From assembly GCA_014872875.1 (NCBI GenBank), contig WKFI01000005.1:806001-870000 (forward strand): DNA of 64,000 bases, read 5' to 3'. Below the pieces are notes generated by a model, which saw nothing but the letters and a program-made list of their open reading frames with translations, searched no databases and was not told the DNA's origin. This stretch comes from Paracoccaceae bacterium (GTDB lineage Bacteria > Pseudomonadota > Alphaproteobacteria > Rhodobacterales > Rhodobacteraceae). Both the position numbers and the translations under genes were made by a program. Position 1 is the first letter of the stretch. Each line of letters begins with the position of its first letter. Below, one piece after another: positions 17,281 through 26,717 of this stretch.

Positions 17281-18465
17281 ATGCCCATCGAACATGCTCC
17301 GTTCAGTCAGGTCGAATATGATCGCCGAATTGCTAAGACCCGTCAGGCGATGGAGCAAGCAGGGCTGGACCTGCTGTTTGTCACCGACCCGTCGAACCAG
17401 GCGTGGTTGACCGGCTATGATGGTTGGTCCTTCTACGTCCATCAGGGCGTTCTTTTGGGCCTTGAGGGCGAGCCCATCTGGTGGGGCCGCTATATGGATG
17501 CCCTTGGCGGACGGCGCACCTGTTGGATGGCTGACGACAATATCCACGGCTACGCGGATAACTATGTGCAATCTACCGTGCGCCACCCGATGCAGGATCT
17601 GGCCGGACATATCCGCAGACTGGGCTTGGACACCGCCCGCATCGGTGTTGAGATGGAGAACTATTACTACTCGGCCAAGGCCCATGCAGTGCTGGTCGCA
17701 GAGCTGCCAAACGCCGCCATCCAAGACGCGACCGCCTTGGTGAATTGGCAGCGGCTGGTGAAATCCGACGAGGAGATCACCTTCATCCGCAAGGCTGCGC
17801 GCATTTCCGAAAAGGTCATCCAGACTGCTATCGACCGCGCCGCGCCGGGTGTGCGCAAGAACGATCTGGTGGCGGACATCTTTCATGCCGGGATCACGGG
17901 TGTCGGTGATGATTGGGGCGACTATCCGGCGATCGTTCCGCTGACGCCCTCGGGTCTGGACGCAACTGCCGCTCACCTGACATGGAACGGTGCACCCATG
18001 CGCGCGGGTGAAGCGACTTTCTTTGAGCTGTCGGGCTGTTACCGGCGCTATCACGCGCCGCTTTGTCGGACTGTCTATCTTGGTACGCCACCGCCCGAAA
18101 TGCGGGCTGCGGAACAAGCCCAAATCGAAGGGATCGCCGCCGGACTTGAGGCTGCGCGCGCAGGCAACCGGACCTGCGACATCGCCAACGCCTTTCTTGA
18201 TGTGCTGGCAAAACATGGCCTCTCGCGCGAAGGCCGCATGGGATACCCGATCGGGCTCAGCTATCCACCGGACTGGGGCGAGCGCACCGCCTCAATCCGG
18301 ACCGAGGACGAGACTGTTCTGGAACCTGGCATGGTGTTCCACTTCATGCCCGCGCTTTGGATGGAGAGCTGGGGGCTGGAAACAACCGAAACCATCCTGA
18401 TCACTGAAAACGGACCGGCCGAGGCATTGTGCAATATGGACCGGAAACTCTTTGTGAAGGACTGA
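17281..18465 (+). CDS. doeA: Ectoine hydrolase DoeA (EutD)
   Basis: This 394-aa creatinase/M24-type protein opens the ectoine ring to N-acetyl-diaminobutyrate, the first step of ectoine breakdown. It has an N-terminal creatinase-like domain (FVTDPSNQAWLTGYDGWSFY) and a C-terminal pita-bread domain with GVGDDWGDYPAI, FFELSGCYRRYHAPLCR and LEPGMVFHFMPALW, features typical of DoeA. Length fits the family (about 400 aa). The ATG follows GAGGTCGCA. It is followed 2 nt later by doeB and lies divergent from eutB across a region with three candidate operators. Confidence 0.94.
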   Translation: MPIEHAPFSQVEYDRRIAKTRQAMEQAGLDLLFVTDPSNQAWLTGYDGWSFYVHQGVLLGLEGEPIWWGRYMDALGGRRTCWMADDNIHGYADNYVQSTVRHPMQDLAGHIRRLGLDTARIGVEMENYYYSAKAHAVLVAELPNAAIQDATALVNWQRLVKSDEEITFIRKAARISEKVIQTAIDRAAPGVRKNDLVADIFHAGITGVGDDWGDYPAIVPLTPSGLDATAAHLTWNGAPMRAGEATFFELSGCYRRYHAPLCRTVYLGTPPPEMRAAEQAQIEGIAAGLEAARAGNRTCDIANAFLDVLAKHGLSREGRMGYPIGLSYPPDWGERTASIRTEDETVLEPGMVFHFMPALWMESWGLETTETILITENGPAEALCNMDRKLFVKD

Positions 18466-18467
18466 TC

Positions 18468-19625
18468 GTGAACGCACTTGCAGACACAAAGACCCTGCTG
18501 GGGGAGCTCATTGGCTTCCCCAGCGTGTCTTCGGACAGCAATCTGGACATGATCCAGCATTTGGCTGAGCGCCTGGCCGACTGCGGGGCCGAAGTCGAAA
18601 TCTGGCATGATGAGACCGGGACCAAGGCGAACCTCTTTGCCACCCTTGGCCCAAAACGCGATGGCGGTATCGTGTTGTCGGGGCATTCGGATGTTGTGCC
18701 CGTGACCGATCAGGATTGGGCCTCTGATCCATTTTCGATGACAGAGCAGGACGGCAAATGGTTTGGGCGTGGCACCTGTGACATGAAGGGCTTCATTGCC
18801 GCCGCCGTTGCCATGGCCCCCCGCTATGCGGAGCTGGACTTGCAGCGCCCGGTTCACTTTGCCTTCACCTATGATGAGGAAATCGGCTGTTTCGGTGCCC
18901 GCGCGCTCGCAAACACCTTGCGTGAAAAGGGCATCAAACCTGCGGTGGCCATCATTGGCGAGCCGACTTCAATGCGGATCATCGAGGGCCACAAGGGCTG
19001 CTATGAATACACCACCCACTTCACGGGGCTTGAAGGGCATGGGTCCGGTCCAGATCGGGGCGTGAACGCTGTAGAATATGCCGTGCGCTATGTGTCCAAG
19101 CTTATAGAGCTGAAAACGGATTTGCGCAGCCGCGCACCAGAGGGCAGCCGATTTGAACCGCCCTGGACCACCATCAACACCGGCGCATTGGTGGGCGGCG
19201 TTGCCCACAACGTGATTCCCGGCAAAGCCCGTGTGGAATGGGAAATGCGACCAGTCCAGAAATCTGATGCCGATTATGTGAAAGAAGAATTGCACCAATT
19301 TTGTGCGCACACGCTCATGCCTGCGATGCAAGCCGTACATCCGAAAGCCGGGATCGAGACCGAGGTGATCGGCGAGGTCGATGGGCTTGAGCCTATGACG
19401 GAGAATGAAGCACGCGATCTGGTGATGGAGCTGACCGGCGCCAATGGCGCTGATGTCGTGCCTTTTGGCACCGAAGCTGGTATCTTTCAGGGGCTTGGCA
19501 TGTCTGTAGTCGTCTGCGGCCCCGGGTCCATTGATCAGGCGCACAAACCGGATGAATTTGTCTCGGTCGATCAGATGGAGCAATGCCTGGACATGCTCAC
19601 CCGCCTTTCGGCCAAGCTGATCTAA
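18468..19625 (+). CDS. doeB: N-acetyl-L-2,4-diaminobutyrate deacetylase DoeB (EutE)
   Basis: This 385-aa M20 metallopeptidase-type deacetylase removes acetate from the DoeA product, giving diaminobutyrate for DoeD. Metal ligands are visible in LSGHSDVVPV, GRGTCDMKGF, the Glu pair in TYDEEIGCFG, and a C-terminal His in DQAHKPDEF. The start is GTG 18468, 2 nt after the doeA stop; the upstream frame from 18429 overlaps doeA and lacks a ribosome site. ArgE/DapE proteins have the same motifs, so the name depends on the operon context, which here is strong. Confidence 0.93.
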   Translation: MNALADTKTLLGELIGFPSVSSDSNLDMIQHLAERLADCGAEVEIWHDETGTKANLFATLGPKRDGGIVLSGHSDVVPVTDQDWASDPFSMTEQDGKWFGRGTCDMKGFIAAAVAMAPRYAELDLQRPVHFAFTYDEEIGCFGARALANTLREKGIKPAVAIIGEPTSMRIIEGHKGCYEYTTHFTGLEGHGSGPDRGVNAVEYAVRYVSKLIELKTDLRSRAPEGSRFEPPWTTINTGALVGGVAHNVIPGKARVEWEMRPVQKSDADYVKEELHQFCAHTLMPAMQAVHPKAGIETEVIGEVDGLEPMTENEARDLVMELTGANGADVVPFGTEAGIFQGLGMSVVVCGPGSIDQAHKPDEFVSVDQMEQCLDMLTRLSAKLI

Positions 19626-19693
19626 TGCGGCCCTCGGGTTCCCCTAAGCTTCTTGAGAGCATAATTTAGCCGCCCATAGGAGCCTCAACTACC

Positions 19694-20368
19694 GTGACCT
19701 CAGCCATTTTGGAAAACAACGACTTCAAAGCCCGCGATCGCTTTGTGATCCTGCACCAAGAACTGCGCAATCGCATCTGTTTGCTGGATTACGCACCCGG
19801 CACTCGGCTCTCGGAAACGGAATTGGCTGAAGAGTTTGGCGTGTCACGCACGCCGCTCAGACGCGTTTTGGCCCGCCTGGAAGATGAAGGTCTGGTCAAG
19901 TCGGTCCAAGGCGTCGGAACATTCGTAACCGATGTAAACATCGATGAACTTGCACAGACCTATCAACTGCGCATGGAGCTGGCGGAAATGGTGGGAAAGC
20001 TATCCCCGAAACAGCCGGACGCACAGCTTTCGGCTCATTTGACCGAACTATCGCAGCGCGCCAAGGCGTTGATCCAAAATCCCGAGCCACGCGACTTTGC
20101 CCAGCTCAATATGGAATTTTTCCTCGCGCGACTTGCCTTGACCGACAACGCGCCGTTGCAGGAAGTTTCCCAGCGACTTTACGTGCAGACCGCCCGGATC
20201 TGGCTGAAGTCCTTTTTTGCCTCAGTTATTGACCTTAACGAAGAAATCCGCGTTTTCGCGCGCGAGGTCGATGAAGTGACCGCCGCGATTGAACTGGGAG
20301 ATCTTCAGGCGGCCGCGCTCATACAGCGGGCCCATATCTCGATGAGCTATAGCCGCATGAAGCGGTGA
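19694..20368 (+). CDS. GntR-family (FCD) transcriptional regulator
   Basis: This 224-aa protein has an N-terminal winged helix (APGTRLSETELAEEFGVSRTPLRRVLARLEDEGLV) and an FCD-type all-helical C-terminal domain. It starts at GTG 19694. It lies 68 nt after doeB and probably belongs to the doeA-doeB unit. Many ectoine-breakdown clusters use the MocR-type EnuR instead; this protein has no aminotransferase domain and so is a different kind of regulator. Its likely targets are the TTGTnnACAA-type sites at 17103 and 17242. The effector is unknown. Confidence 0.85.
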   Translation: MTSAILENNDFKARDRFVILHQELRNRICLLDYAPGTRLSETELAEEFGVSRTPLRRVLARLEDEGLVKSVQGVGTFVTDVNIDELAQTYQLRMELAEMVGKLSPKQPDAQLSAHLTELSQRAKALIQNPEPRDFAQLNMEFFLARLALTDNAPLQEVSQRLYVQTARIWLKSFFASVIDLNEEIRVFAREVDEVTAAIELGDLQAAALIQRAHISMSYSRMKR

Positions 20369-20513
20369 AGACTGGGCAATACGGATTGACCAACGACAAC
20401 TCGATTATCGATCCAGATTGCTGCGTATTTTCAAACTTTCGATGACGCAGGACGGCAACTTGAACTGATCTTGCGGTACTCCAAATGTAGCGGCAACCTC
20501 AGGCTTCTCAAAA

Positions 20514-21485
20514 TCAGTCCAGACCATAGGTGCGTTCTTCGATATCTATGGCATCCAGTTCGGCCTTACATACCGACAGGAACTCGGCCTCGGCATCTGA
20601 CTGGCGGCGCGTCGGGTTGGTGACAAGGTAGATGTTCACCATGGGCAGCTCATCATAGGGCGGCAACTGCCTGATATTGCCGGCAAGAACGTCCTGTTTT
20701 GCAACGTGAAGCGGCAGGGCGCCAATGCCGATATTCGCCATGATCAGGCGGCGGATTTCGTTCAGGCTTGAGGATACACCGCGCCAGTCGGTGGCCAAAC
20801 CCAGACGTGCACGAAGGCGAGAGATGGCATGTAGTGGCCCGCCCTCGGCCTCTGTCTGGAAGGCGACGAAGGGCTCGCCTTCCAGATCACTTGTTTTGAT
20901 TTCATTTGCGTCGAAGAGGGGGTGGCGTGCGCCGCAGTAGAGGCCGAAAAACTCTCGGTACAAGACCACGCAGTTCAAGTTCCGCGGCATTTTTGAAAGC
21001 AGGCAAACCCCGAAACTGGCCCGGTTCTGGTTCACCATCGTTTCCACGTCCTCGCTTTCGTGAACCGAGAAGGAATAGGTGACATGCGGGTGCGTCTTGG
21101 AAAAATTACTCAAGATCGCGTCGAAATGCTCGGAAATCACGGAGCTCGTGATGGCGATCGACAGATGCCCCCTGAGTTCGGCACGGTCGTCATCGAGCAG
21201 GGAGGGAAGCTGCGAAATGGTGCCAAAGATATTGGCGCATTCGGTGTAAAGCGCCTGTCCGGGTCTTGTGATCGTGAACTCGTTGGGCTTGCGGATAACA
21301 AGCTGCTTGCCTGTAGATTGCTCAAGGCGTTTGAGCGCTGCCGAAACGGTGGGCTGCTTGAGACCCATGAAATCCGCGGCCTTGGATATGCCACCCTGTT
21401 CGACCACAACCATGAAGGTGCGCAGAAGGTTCCAGTCCAGGTTCCAGGGAAAGCGTTGCTGCTGCGGAAGGCTCATAGATTTCAT
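20514..21485 (-). CDS. LysR-family transcriptional regulator
   Basis: The protein has 323 aa with an N-terminal helix-turn-helix (GGISKAADFMGLKQPTVSAALKRLE) and a C-terminal LysR effector-binding domain. It is divergent from the ABC-transporter and catabolic operon starting at 21613, the usual setting for a LysR activator that senses a pathway intermediate. ATG 21485 is used; MSLPQQQ at 21476 is a second choice. The sequence ATAGAT-TTC-ATCTAT (21475-21489) overlaps the start codon and could be an autoregulatory site. The 127-nt gap to 21613 also holds TTGCGCAA. Confidence 0.88.
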   Translation of the reverse strand: MKSMSLPQQQRFPWNLDWNLLRTFMVVVEQGGISKAADFMGLKQPTVSAALKRLEQSTGKQLVIRKPNEFTITRPGQALYTECANIFGTISQLPSLLDDDRAELRGHLSIAITSSVISEHFDAILSNFSKTHPHVTYSFSVHESEDVETMVNQNRASFGVCLLSKMPRNLNCVVLYREFFGLYCGARHPLFDANEIKTSDLEGEPFVAFQTEAEGGPLHAISRLRARLGLATDWRGVSSSLNEIRRLIMANIGIGALPLHVAKQDVLAGNIRQLPPYDELPMVNIYLVTNPTRRQSDAEAEFLSVCKAELDAIDIEERTYGLD

Positions 21486-21489
21486 CTAT
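21475..21489. promoter_or_regulatory. Palindrome ATAGAT-TTC-ATCTAT at LysR start codon
   Basis: This perfect 6+3+6 inverted repeat overlaps the start codon of the LysR gene and is followed at once by another ATCTAT. It could be an autorepression site. LysR boxes usually lie further upstream, so this is tentative. Confidence 0.35.
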
Positions 21490-21612
21490 ATCTATTGTAG
21501 GCATTATCTGTTTGCGCAATATTGACGAGTCATGCAAGTTTTTTCGCAAGCGGGTCCGCCCGCAGGCATTGATCGGGAAACACCCCGGCATGATTCTCAT
21601 AGGGAGACATAA

Positions 21613-22389
21613 ATGACTTTTCGCCGTACCATCTTGAAATCCGCGATTGCCGCCGCCGGCCTTGCGGTGTTTGGCTTGAATACCGCTGTCGCAGAAGAGC
21701 TCGACACGCTCAAAGAAAACGGCGTGATCCGCATTGCTATGTCCGGCGCCTATCCTCCGTTCAACTTCGTGAATGATCAGAACGAAGTTGTTGGCTTTGA
21801 TCCGGCCATTGGCACCGAGATTGCCAAGCGCATGGGCATGGAAGTCGAAATCGTGACCACTGCGTGGGACGGCATTATTGGTGGCCTTCTGGCCAACAAG
21901 TACGACGCCATTGTCGGATCGATGACCATCACCGAAGAGCGGGATGAGGTGGTTGATTTTGTGGGTCCCTATTACTCGGACAAGCGCGCGATTTTCAGCA
22001 AGCCGGGCGCGGGCATTTCGAGCCTTGAGGATCTGGAAGGCAAGAAAGTTGGTCTGACCTTGGGCGAAACCCACGAAGATTGGGCGCGCGAAAAGGGTTA
22101 TGACATCAACACCTACAAAGGTCTGCCCGAACTGCTGCTGGAACTGGAAAACGGCCGTGTGGACGCCATTGTCAACGACTCGATCGCGGCCATCCTCGCG
22201 ATGGGCGAAAAGGGTCAGGAGTTCGAGATGTTTGGCGACCCGACCACGGAACCGTTTGGCGCAGGCATCGCCATTCGTGAAGGCAACCCCAAGCTCGCCG
22301 CAGAAATGCAGGCAGCGCTGCAATCCATGATGGATGATGGCACCTATCTGACCATTGCTGAAAAATGGATTGGCGCAGACATTCGCTAA
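21613..22389 (+). CDS. Amino-acid-type ABC transporter, periplasmic binding protein
   Basis: This 258-aa family 3 solute-binding protein has a signal peptide of about 26 residues (MTFRRTILKSAIAAAGLAV, cleavage near AVAEE). Typical motifs are GVIRIAMSGAYPPFN, GFDPAIGTEIAKRMG and NKYDAIVGSMTITEER, seen in HisJ/ArtJ-type proteins. The start has AGGGAG 8 nt upstream. It captures a polar amino-acid-like solute. It does not show clear EhuB features, so ectoine uptake is only a possibility. A strong hairpin follows at 22399-22422, which would raise its level over the membrane parts. Confidence 0.9.
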   Translation: MTFRRTILKSAIAAAGLAVFGLNTAVAEELDTLKENGVIRIAMSGAYPPFNFVNDQNEVVGFDPAIGTEIAKRMGMEVEIVTTAWDGIIGGLLANKYDAIVGSMTITEERDEVVDFVGPYYSDKRAIFSKPGAGISSLEDLEGKKVGLTLGETHEDWAREKGYDINTYKGLPELLLELENGRVDAIVNDSIAAILAMGEKGQEFEMFGDPTTEPFGAGIAIREGNPKLAAEMQAALQSMMDDGTYLTIAEKWIGADIR

Positions 22390-22398
22390 GACATTTTT

Positions 22399-22422
22399 CC
22401 CCGCCGCCCAACAGCGGCGGGG
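22399..22422 (+). terminator. GC-rich hairpin between binding protein and permease genes
   Basis: CCCCGCCGC pairs perfectly with GCGGCGGGG around a 6-nt loop, 10 nt after the binding protein stop, without a U run. Such hairpins protect the upstream mRNA and reduce readthrough, matching the need for more binding protein than permease. Confidence 0.7.
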
Positions 22423-22573
22423 ATCTTCATCGTGGTGGCGGTTAAGGGACCAATGTTCCTTTACTGCCCCATCCACGGGCGCCAAAGTTATCCGATACTT
22501 TACGCAATACGTGCCGAGGCAGCCTTTGCGCCGTCCGGACGATTTCGGGTCGGATACGCAAAAGGAGTGACTC

Positions 22574-23221
22574 ATGGACATTGAGCTGATGTTGAAGGTC
22601 TATCCCTTCTTTCTGGAGGCCGCGTGGGTCACCATTCTGCTGTCGGTTCTGACAGCGATCCTGGGATTGATCTGCGGCACGTTAGGTGCCGCGGCCCGGC
22701 TCTCGCGATTTGCGGTTCTCCGATTCCTTGGTGCAGCTTATGTCAGCGTGTTTCGTGGCACGCCTGCGCTGATTCAGCTTTTCATTCTCTATTTCGGCGG
22801 CCCTCAGATCGGTATTCAGCTGGACGCCTTCGAGGCCGGCGTGATCGGCCTTGGCATCAATGCGGGCGCCTATATGACCGAAACCATCCGGGGCGCGATA
22901 ATCGCCATCGACAAGGGACAGCGCGAGGCGGCGCGGACGTTGGGACTCAGCAGCTGGCAGGCCACCTACAAGGTAATCCTGCCGCAGGCCGCGCGCCTGA
23001 TGGTGCGCCCGCTGGGTGTGAACCTGAACATGCTGATCAAGGCCACTGCGCTGGTAGCCGCGATTGCAGTGGTCGAACTGACCTATACGGCGCAGCGCTA
23101 CATCGGATCGACCTACAAGCCCTTCGAAATGTTCCTGCTCGCAGGGATTCTCTACATGATCATCATCTATGTGACCGGCCGCGGCGTTGCCTGGCTGGAC
23201 CGCAAGGTTCAGATCACCTGA
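22574..23221 (+). CDS. Amino-acid ABC transporter permease 1
   Basis: This 215-aa His/Glu/Gln/Arg/opine-family permease has several hydrophobic segments. It carries the EAA-type ATPase-contact loop GQREAARTLGLSSWQATYKVILPQA-like, visible as DKGQREAARTLGLS at about 113-126, and YVSVFRGTPALIQLF near residue 56, a hallmark of this family. AAAGGAG lies 7 nt before the ATG. It pairs with the second permease 18 nt downstream to form the membrane channel. Confidence 0.92.
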   Translation: MDIELMLKVYPFFLEAAWVTILLSVLTAILGLICGTLGAAARLSRFAVLRFLGAAYVSVFRGTPALIQLFILYFGGPQIGIQLDAFEAGVIGLGINAGAYMTETIRGAIIAIDKGQREAARTLGLSSWQATYKVILPQAARLMVRPLGVNLNMLIKATALVAAIAVVELTYTAQRYIGSTYKPFEMFLLAGILYMIIIYVTGRGVAWLDRKVQIT

Positions 23222-23239
23222 TCGGAAAAGGACAGACAG

Positions 23240-23896
23240 ATGGGCCTCGATTTTTCGATTATTCCCAAATACATGGACATTATCCTGCTGGGCGTCGCCT
23301 GGACCATCGGGATCACGGTTGCAGCCGCCTTGCTGAGCTTTGTGGGCGGCATCATCTTTGCGGTGATCGCTCTTTACGCCCCTTGGCTCATTCGTCAGCC
23401 GTTCCGGTTGATCGAGTGGGTGTTCATGGGCACGCCGCTTTTGTTGCAACTGTTCCTGATCTATTTCGGGCTGGTGCAGATCGGCATTGACCTGCCTGCC
23501 TTTGTGGCCGGGATCATCGGCTTGGGGCTGCATTTTGCGGTCTACAATTCCGAGCTGATCCAGACTGCCATCCTTGCCGTGGACAAGGGCCAGATGGAGG
23601 CGGCGCGCACCCTGGGTCTCAGCCGCACGCAGGCGCTGCGCAAAGTGGTCATTCCTCAGGCGGTGCGCGCCGTCATTCCCCCGATCGGCAATAACATGAT
23701 CGCGCTTCTGAAAGACAGCGCGCTGGTTTCGGTCATCGGGGTCAGCGAACTGACGCTGTCGGCGCAACGGGTGATCGGCAAGACCTACCGCCCGTTCGAG
23801 TTCTACATCCTCGCCGCCGCTTTCTACTATGTCATCAACCTTTGCATGGAATGGGTGCAGCGCAAGATCGAACGCCGCATTTCCGTCTCGCGCTGA
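23240..23896 (+). CDS. Amino-acid ABC transporter permease 2
   Basis: This 218-aa paralog of the preceding permease has FMGTPLLLQLFLIYFG, DKGQMEAARTLGLSRTQALRKV and VVIPQAVRAVIPPIGNN motifs of the same family. Five hydrophobic stretches are apparent. It probably forms a heterodimer with permease 1 in the inner membrane. The gene lies 15 nt before the ATPase gene in the same operon. Confidence 0.92.
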   Translation: MGLDFSIIPKYMDIILLGVAWTIGITVAAALLSFVGGIIFAVIALYAPWLIRQPFRLIEWVFMGTPLLLQLFLIYFGLVQIGIDLPAFVAGIIGLGLHFAVYNSELIQTAILAVDKGQMEAARTLGLSRTQALRKVVIPQAVRAVIPPIGNNMIALLKDSALVSVIGVSELTLSAQRVIGKTYRPFEFYILAAAFYYVINLCMEWVQRKIERRISVSR

Positions 23897-23911
23897 GCCA
23901 AGAGGCCTACC

Positions 23912-24682
23912 ATGACCGAACAGACACATTTTGTCGAAATCCGTCACGCACAGAAGTCCTTTGGCACGCTCGAAGTACTCAAGGACATCAGCCTGAACGT
24001 CGAGCGCGGCCAGATCGTCGGGATTATCGGATCGTCCGGGTCGGGGAAATCTACTCTGTTGCGCGCGATCAATGATCTTGACCCGCTGACCGGCGGAGAA
24101 ATCTGGTTGGATGGCGTGCAGGTGAACAAGACCCTGCCGCATCGCCAGTATGAAAAGCACATCAACGAAGTGCGCCAGCACGTCGGCATGGTTTTTCAAC
24201 ACTTCAACCTGTTTCCTCACATGACCGCCCGTGAAAACGTCACCATGGCGCCAAAAATGCTCAAGGGCCTGTCTCAGGCTGATGCCGACAGGTTGGCCGA
24301 GGAACAGCTGGACAAGGTCGGGATGCTGGAACGGATCGACTATTACCCCTCGCAGCTTTCCGGCGGTCAGAAACAGCGCGTCGCGATTGCCCGCGCCCTG
24401 GCAATGAAACCCAAGCTGATGCTGTTTGACGAAGCGACCTCGGCACTCGACCCCGAGCTGGTGGAAGAGGTCAACCTGGTGATGAAAAAGCTCGCCGAAG
24501 AGCACATGACCATGATCATCGTCACCCATGAAATGGATTTCGCGGCCTCGGTCTGTGATCGCGTGCTGTTCATGGACAAAGGCGTTGTGGTCGAGGAAGG
24601 CCCGCCAAGCGTTCTGTTCAAGAACCCGACCCAGGACAGAACCCGCGAATTCCTGCGCAAACACATCGAAGGTGCGTCGTGA
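23912..24682 (+). CDS. Amino-acid ABC transporter ATP-binding protein
   Basis: This 256-aa ATPase has Walker [13 protein letters not shown]-loop [13 protein letters not shown], signature [16 protein letters not shown], Walker [15 protein letters not shown] and the switch His in [10 protein letters not shown]. It belongs to the GlnQ/HisP class that energises family 3 importers. Its stop overlaps the GTG start of the aminotransferase gene by 4 nt, so transporter and catabolic genes are one transcription unit. Confidence 0.94.
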   Translation: MTEQTHFVEIRHAQKSFGTLEVLKDISLNVERGQIVGIIGSSGSGKSTLLRAINDLDPLTGGEIWLDGVQVNKTLPHRQYEKHINEVRQHVGMVFQHFNLFPHMTARENVTMAPKMLKGLSQADADRLAEEQLDKVGMLERIDYYPSQLSGGQKQRVAIARALAMKPKLMLFDEATSALDPELVEEVNLVMKKLAEEHMTMIIVTHEMDFAASVCDRVLFMDKGVVVEEGPPSVLFKNPTQDRTREFLRKHIEGAS

Positions 24683-26028
24683 GCGAAGAATCCCACCTGT
24701 TCTATCAATCCCGAAACCCACGACCGTTTCTGGACCGGGGTGAAGGCATCTATCTGTTCGACGAAAGCGGCAAGCGCTACATTGATGGCTCTTCAGGGGC
24801 GATGGTTTCCAATATCGGGCATTCAAACCCGCGCGTGCTGGACAAGATCAAAACACAGATGGATCTCGCAACCTTTGGCTATCGGCTGCATTTCCGCACG
24901 CACCCATCCGAAGATCTGGCCGCGAAAACCGTAGCCATGACGCCTGACGGGCTTGATCGGGTGTTCTTTGTCTCCGGCGGGTCCGAAGCGGTGGAAAGCG
25001 CCGTGAAACTGGCGCGCCAATATGCGATCACACAGGGGCAAACCGATCGCTACAAGGTGATTTCGCGCTTTCCGTCCTATCACGGTTGTACTTTCGGGGC
25101 GCTGGATCTGACCGGATATGACCCGCTGCGCGACCCTTTTGCGCCGATGCTTGCGGGCATGCCCAAGATCGCCGCCCCGGCCACCTATCTGGACCGTGAC
25201 AACCTGAGCGAAGACGCACGTGGTTTGAAATACGCAGAGCTTCTGCGCGACAAGATCCTTGCCGAAGGGCCCGAGAGCGTGTTGGCATTCCTGATGGAGC
25301 CTGTCGGAGGGGCCTCGACCGGTGCTCTGGTGGCCCCGGACAGCTATTATGGTCGCGTCCGCGAAATCTGCGACGAATTCGGCGTTATTCTGATCTATGA
25401 CGAGGTCATGACCGGCGCCGGGCGCACGGGCAAGTTCCTGGCGGCGGAACACTGGGGCATCACACCGGACATCGTGGCGCTCTCCAAGGGCTTCGGCGCG
25501 GGCTATGCACCACTGGGGGCGGTTGTTGCCGGTTCGCGTCTGGTCGAGCCGATCCTGGATGCCGGTGGTTTCGCCCATGGATTCACCTACGCGGGCAACC
25601 CCATGGCTTGCGCTGCTGGGCTGGCGGTACTGGAAGAGTTGGAAGACCGGCACCTGATCGCCAATGCCGCCGCCATGGGCGAGGTCCTGATGGATGAGCT
25701 GCGCAGCCTTATGGCCCGCTATCCCTTCATCGGCGACGTGCGTGGCAAGGGGTTGTTGACCGCGTTCGAATTCGTCGCTGACCGCGACACGATGGAGCCG
25801 CTGGATCCCGCCTTGAACGCCTATGACCGCCTGGTCGAACTGGCTTACGAGCGCGGGTTGATCATCTATTCCCGTCGCACCCGCGGAGGGACAGCCGGGG
25901 ATCACTTCCTGATCGCACCGCCGTTGATTATCACCGAGGCGCAGATCGCTGAGCTGATGTCCATTCTGCGCGACGCGTTGGACGCATTTGCTGCCCAGGT
26001 TGGTCTACCTCTGGAGGTGGCCGCATGA
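24679..26028 (+). CDS. Class III PLP-dependent aminotransferase of unknown substrate
   Basis: This 449-aa aminotransferase has [18 protein letters not shown], the cofactor Asp in [18 protein letters not shown] and the Schiff-base Lys in [13 protein letters not shown]. The class acts on omega- or beta-amino groups (beta-alanine, 4-aminobutyrate, diamino acids). It begins at GTG 24679 and overlaps the CoA-transferase A gene by 4 nt. Coupling to a 3-oxoacid CoA-transferase suggests that its product may be a 3-oxoacid, so a beta-amino acid substrate is an attractive but unproven idea. Confidence 0.88.
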   Translation: MSEESHLFYQSRNPRPFLDRGEGIYLFDESGKRYIDGSSGAMVSNIGHSNPRVLDKIKTQMDLATFGYRLHFRTHPSEDLAAKTVAMTPDGLDRVFFVSGGSEAVESAVKLARQYAITQGQTDRYKVISRFPSYHGCTFGALDLTGYDPLRDPFAPMLAGMPKIAAPATYLDRDNLSEDARGLKYAELLRDKILAEGPESVLAFLMEPVGGASTGALVAPDSYYGRVREICDEFGVILIYDEVMTGAGRTGKFLAAEHWGITPDIVALSKGFGAGYAPLGAVVAGSRLVEPILDAGGFAHGFTYAGNPMACAAGLAVLEELEDRHLIANAAAMGEVLMDELRSLMARYPFIGDVRGKGLLTAFEFVADRDTMEPLDPALNAYDRLVELAYERGLIIYSRRTRGGTAGDHFLIAPPLIITEAQIAELMSILRDALDAFAAQVGLPLEVAA

Positions 26029-26717
26029 GACTGCCGGACAAACGCTGTGACATCGCCGTGGCCGTGGCCCGTATCAAAGACAGCGACACAGTCATGGTGG
26101 GCGGCTTTGGTGTTCCCGGCACGCCGATGGCCCTGATTCATGCGCTTGTCGATCATGGCGCCCGCGATCTGACGCTGATCAAGAACGATGCAAACGAGCC
26201 GGGCATGGGCATCGATCACCTGCTGAAAAGCGGTCAGGTGGCGCGCCTGATCACCACCCATCTGGGACTGAACAGCCATGCCATCGACCTGATGAACAGC
26301 GGCCGGATTCAGGTTGAATTCAACGCTCAAGGTATCCTCGCCGAACGCATCCGCGCAGGTGGGGCCGGGATCGGGGCGGTGCTGAGCGATATTGGCATCG
26401 GCACCGAGCTGGCCGATGGCAAGCAGGTGGTCGAGGTAGACGGCAAGCCGCATCTTGTTGAAAGTGCACTCCGGGCCGATTTTGCACTGATCCACGCCGA
26501 CCGGGCCGATCATTTTGGCAATCTGGCCTATGTCGCGACCGCGCGGAATTTCAATCCGCTGATGGCGATGGCCGCGACCCGCGTGATTGCCGAGGCCGAA
26601 ACCATCCTCCCCCTGGGTGCGTTGGACGCGGACGCCGTTCACACCCCCGGGGTGTTTGTCGATCATGTCGCCGAACTGGTTGCTCTTTCCGGGGAATACG
26701 CCGTTGTCCAACGCTAA
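26025..26717 (+). CDS. 3-oxoacid CoA-transferase, subunit A
   Basis: This 230-aa subunit has the family glycine motif VMVGGFGVPGTPMALI near residue 25, followed by LTLIKNDANEPGMG and ADFALIHADRADHFGNL. It resembles AtoD/ScoA proteins that move CoA from succinyl-CoA or acetyl-CoA to a short 3-oxoacid. It overlaps the aminotransferase stop by 4 nt, and the subunit B gene starts 14 nt before its own stop. The substrate is not fixed by sequence. Confidence 0.9.
   Translation: MRLPDKRCDIAVAVARIKDSDTVMVGGFGVPGTPMALIHALVDHGARDLTLIKNDANEPGMGIDHLLKSGQVARLITTHLGLNSHAIDLMNSGRIQVEFNAQGILAERIRAGGAGIGAVLSDIGIGTELADGKQVVEVDGKPHLVESALRADFALIHADRADHFGNLAYVATARNFNPLMAMAATRVIAEAETILPLGALDADAVHTPGVFVDHVAELVALSGEYAVVQR

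Noticed and set aside
21613-24682. Naming the ABC importer EhuABCD (ectoine)
   Set aside because: The binding protein looks like general HisJ/ArtJ-type proteins and the operon partners do not belong to ectoine breakdown, so the substrate is left open.
22682-24826. A 714-aa minus-strand frame opposite the ABC transporter genes
   Set aside because: It is the antisense of three clear transporter genes, is rich in His, Arg, Gln and Asp typical of GC-rich shadow frames, and has no family motif.
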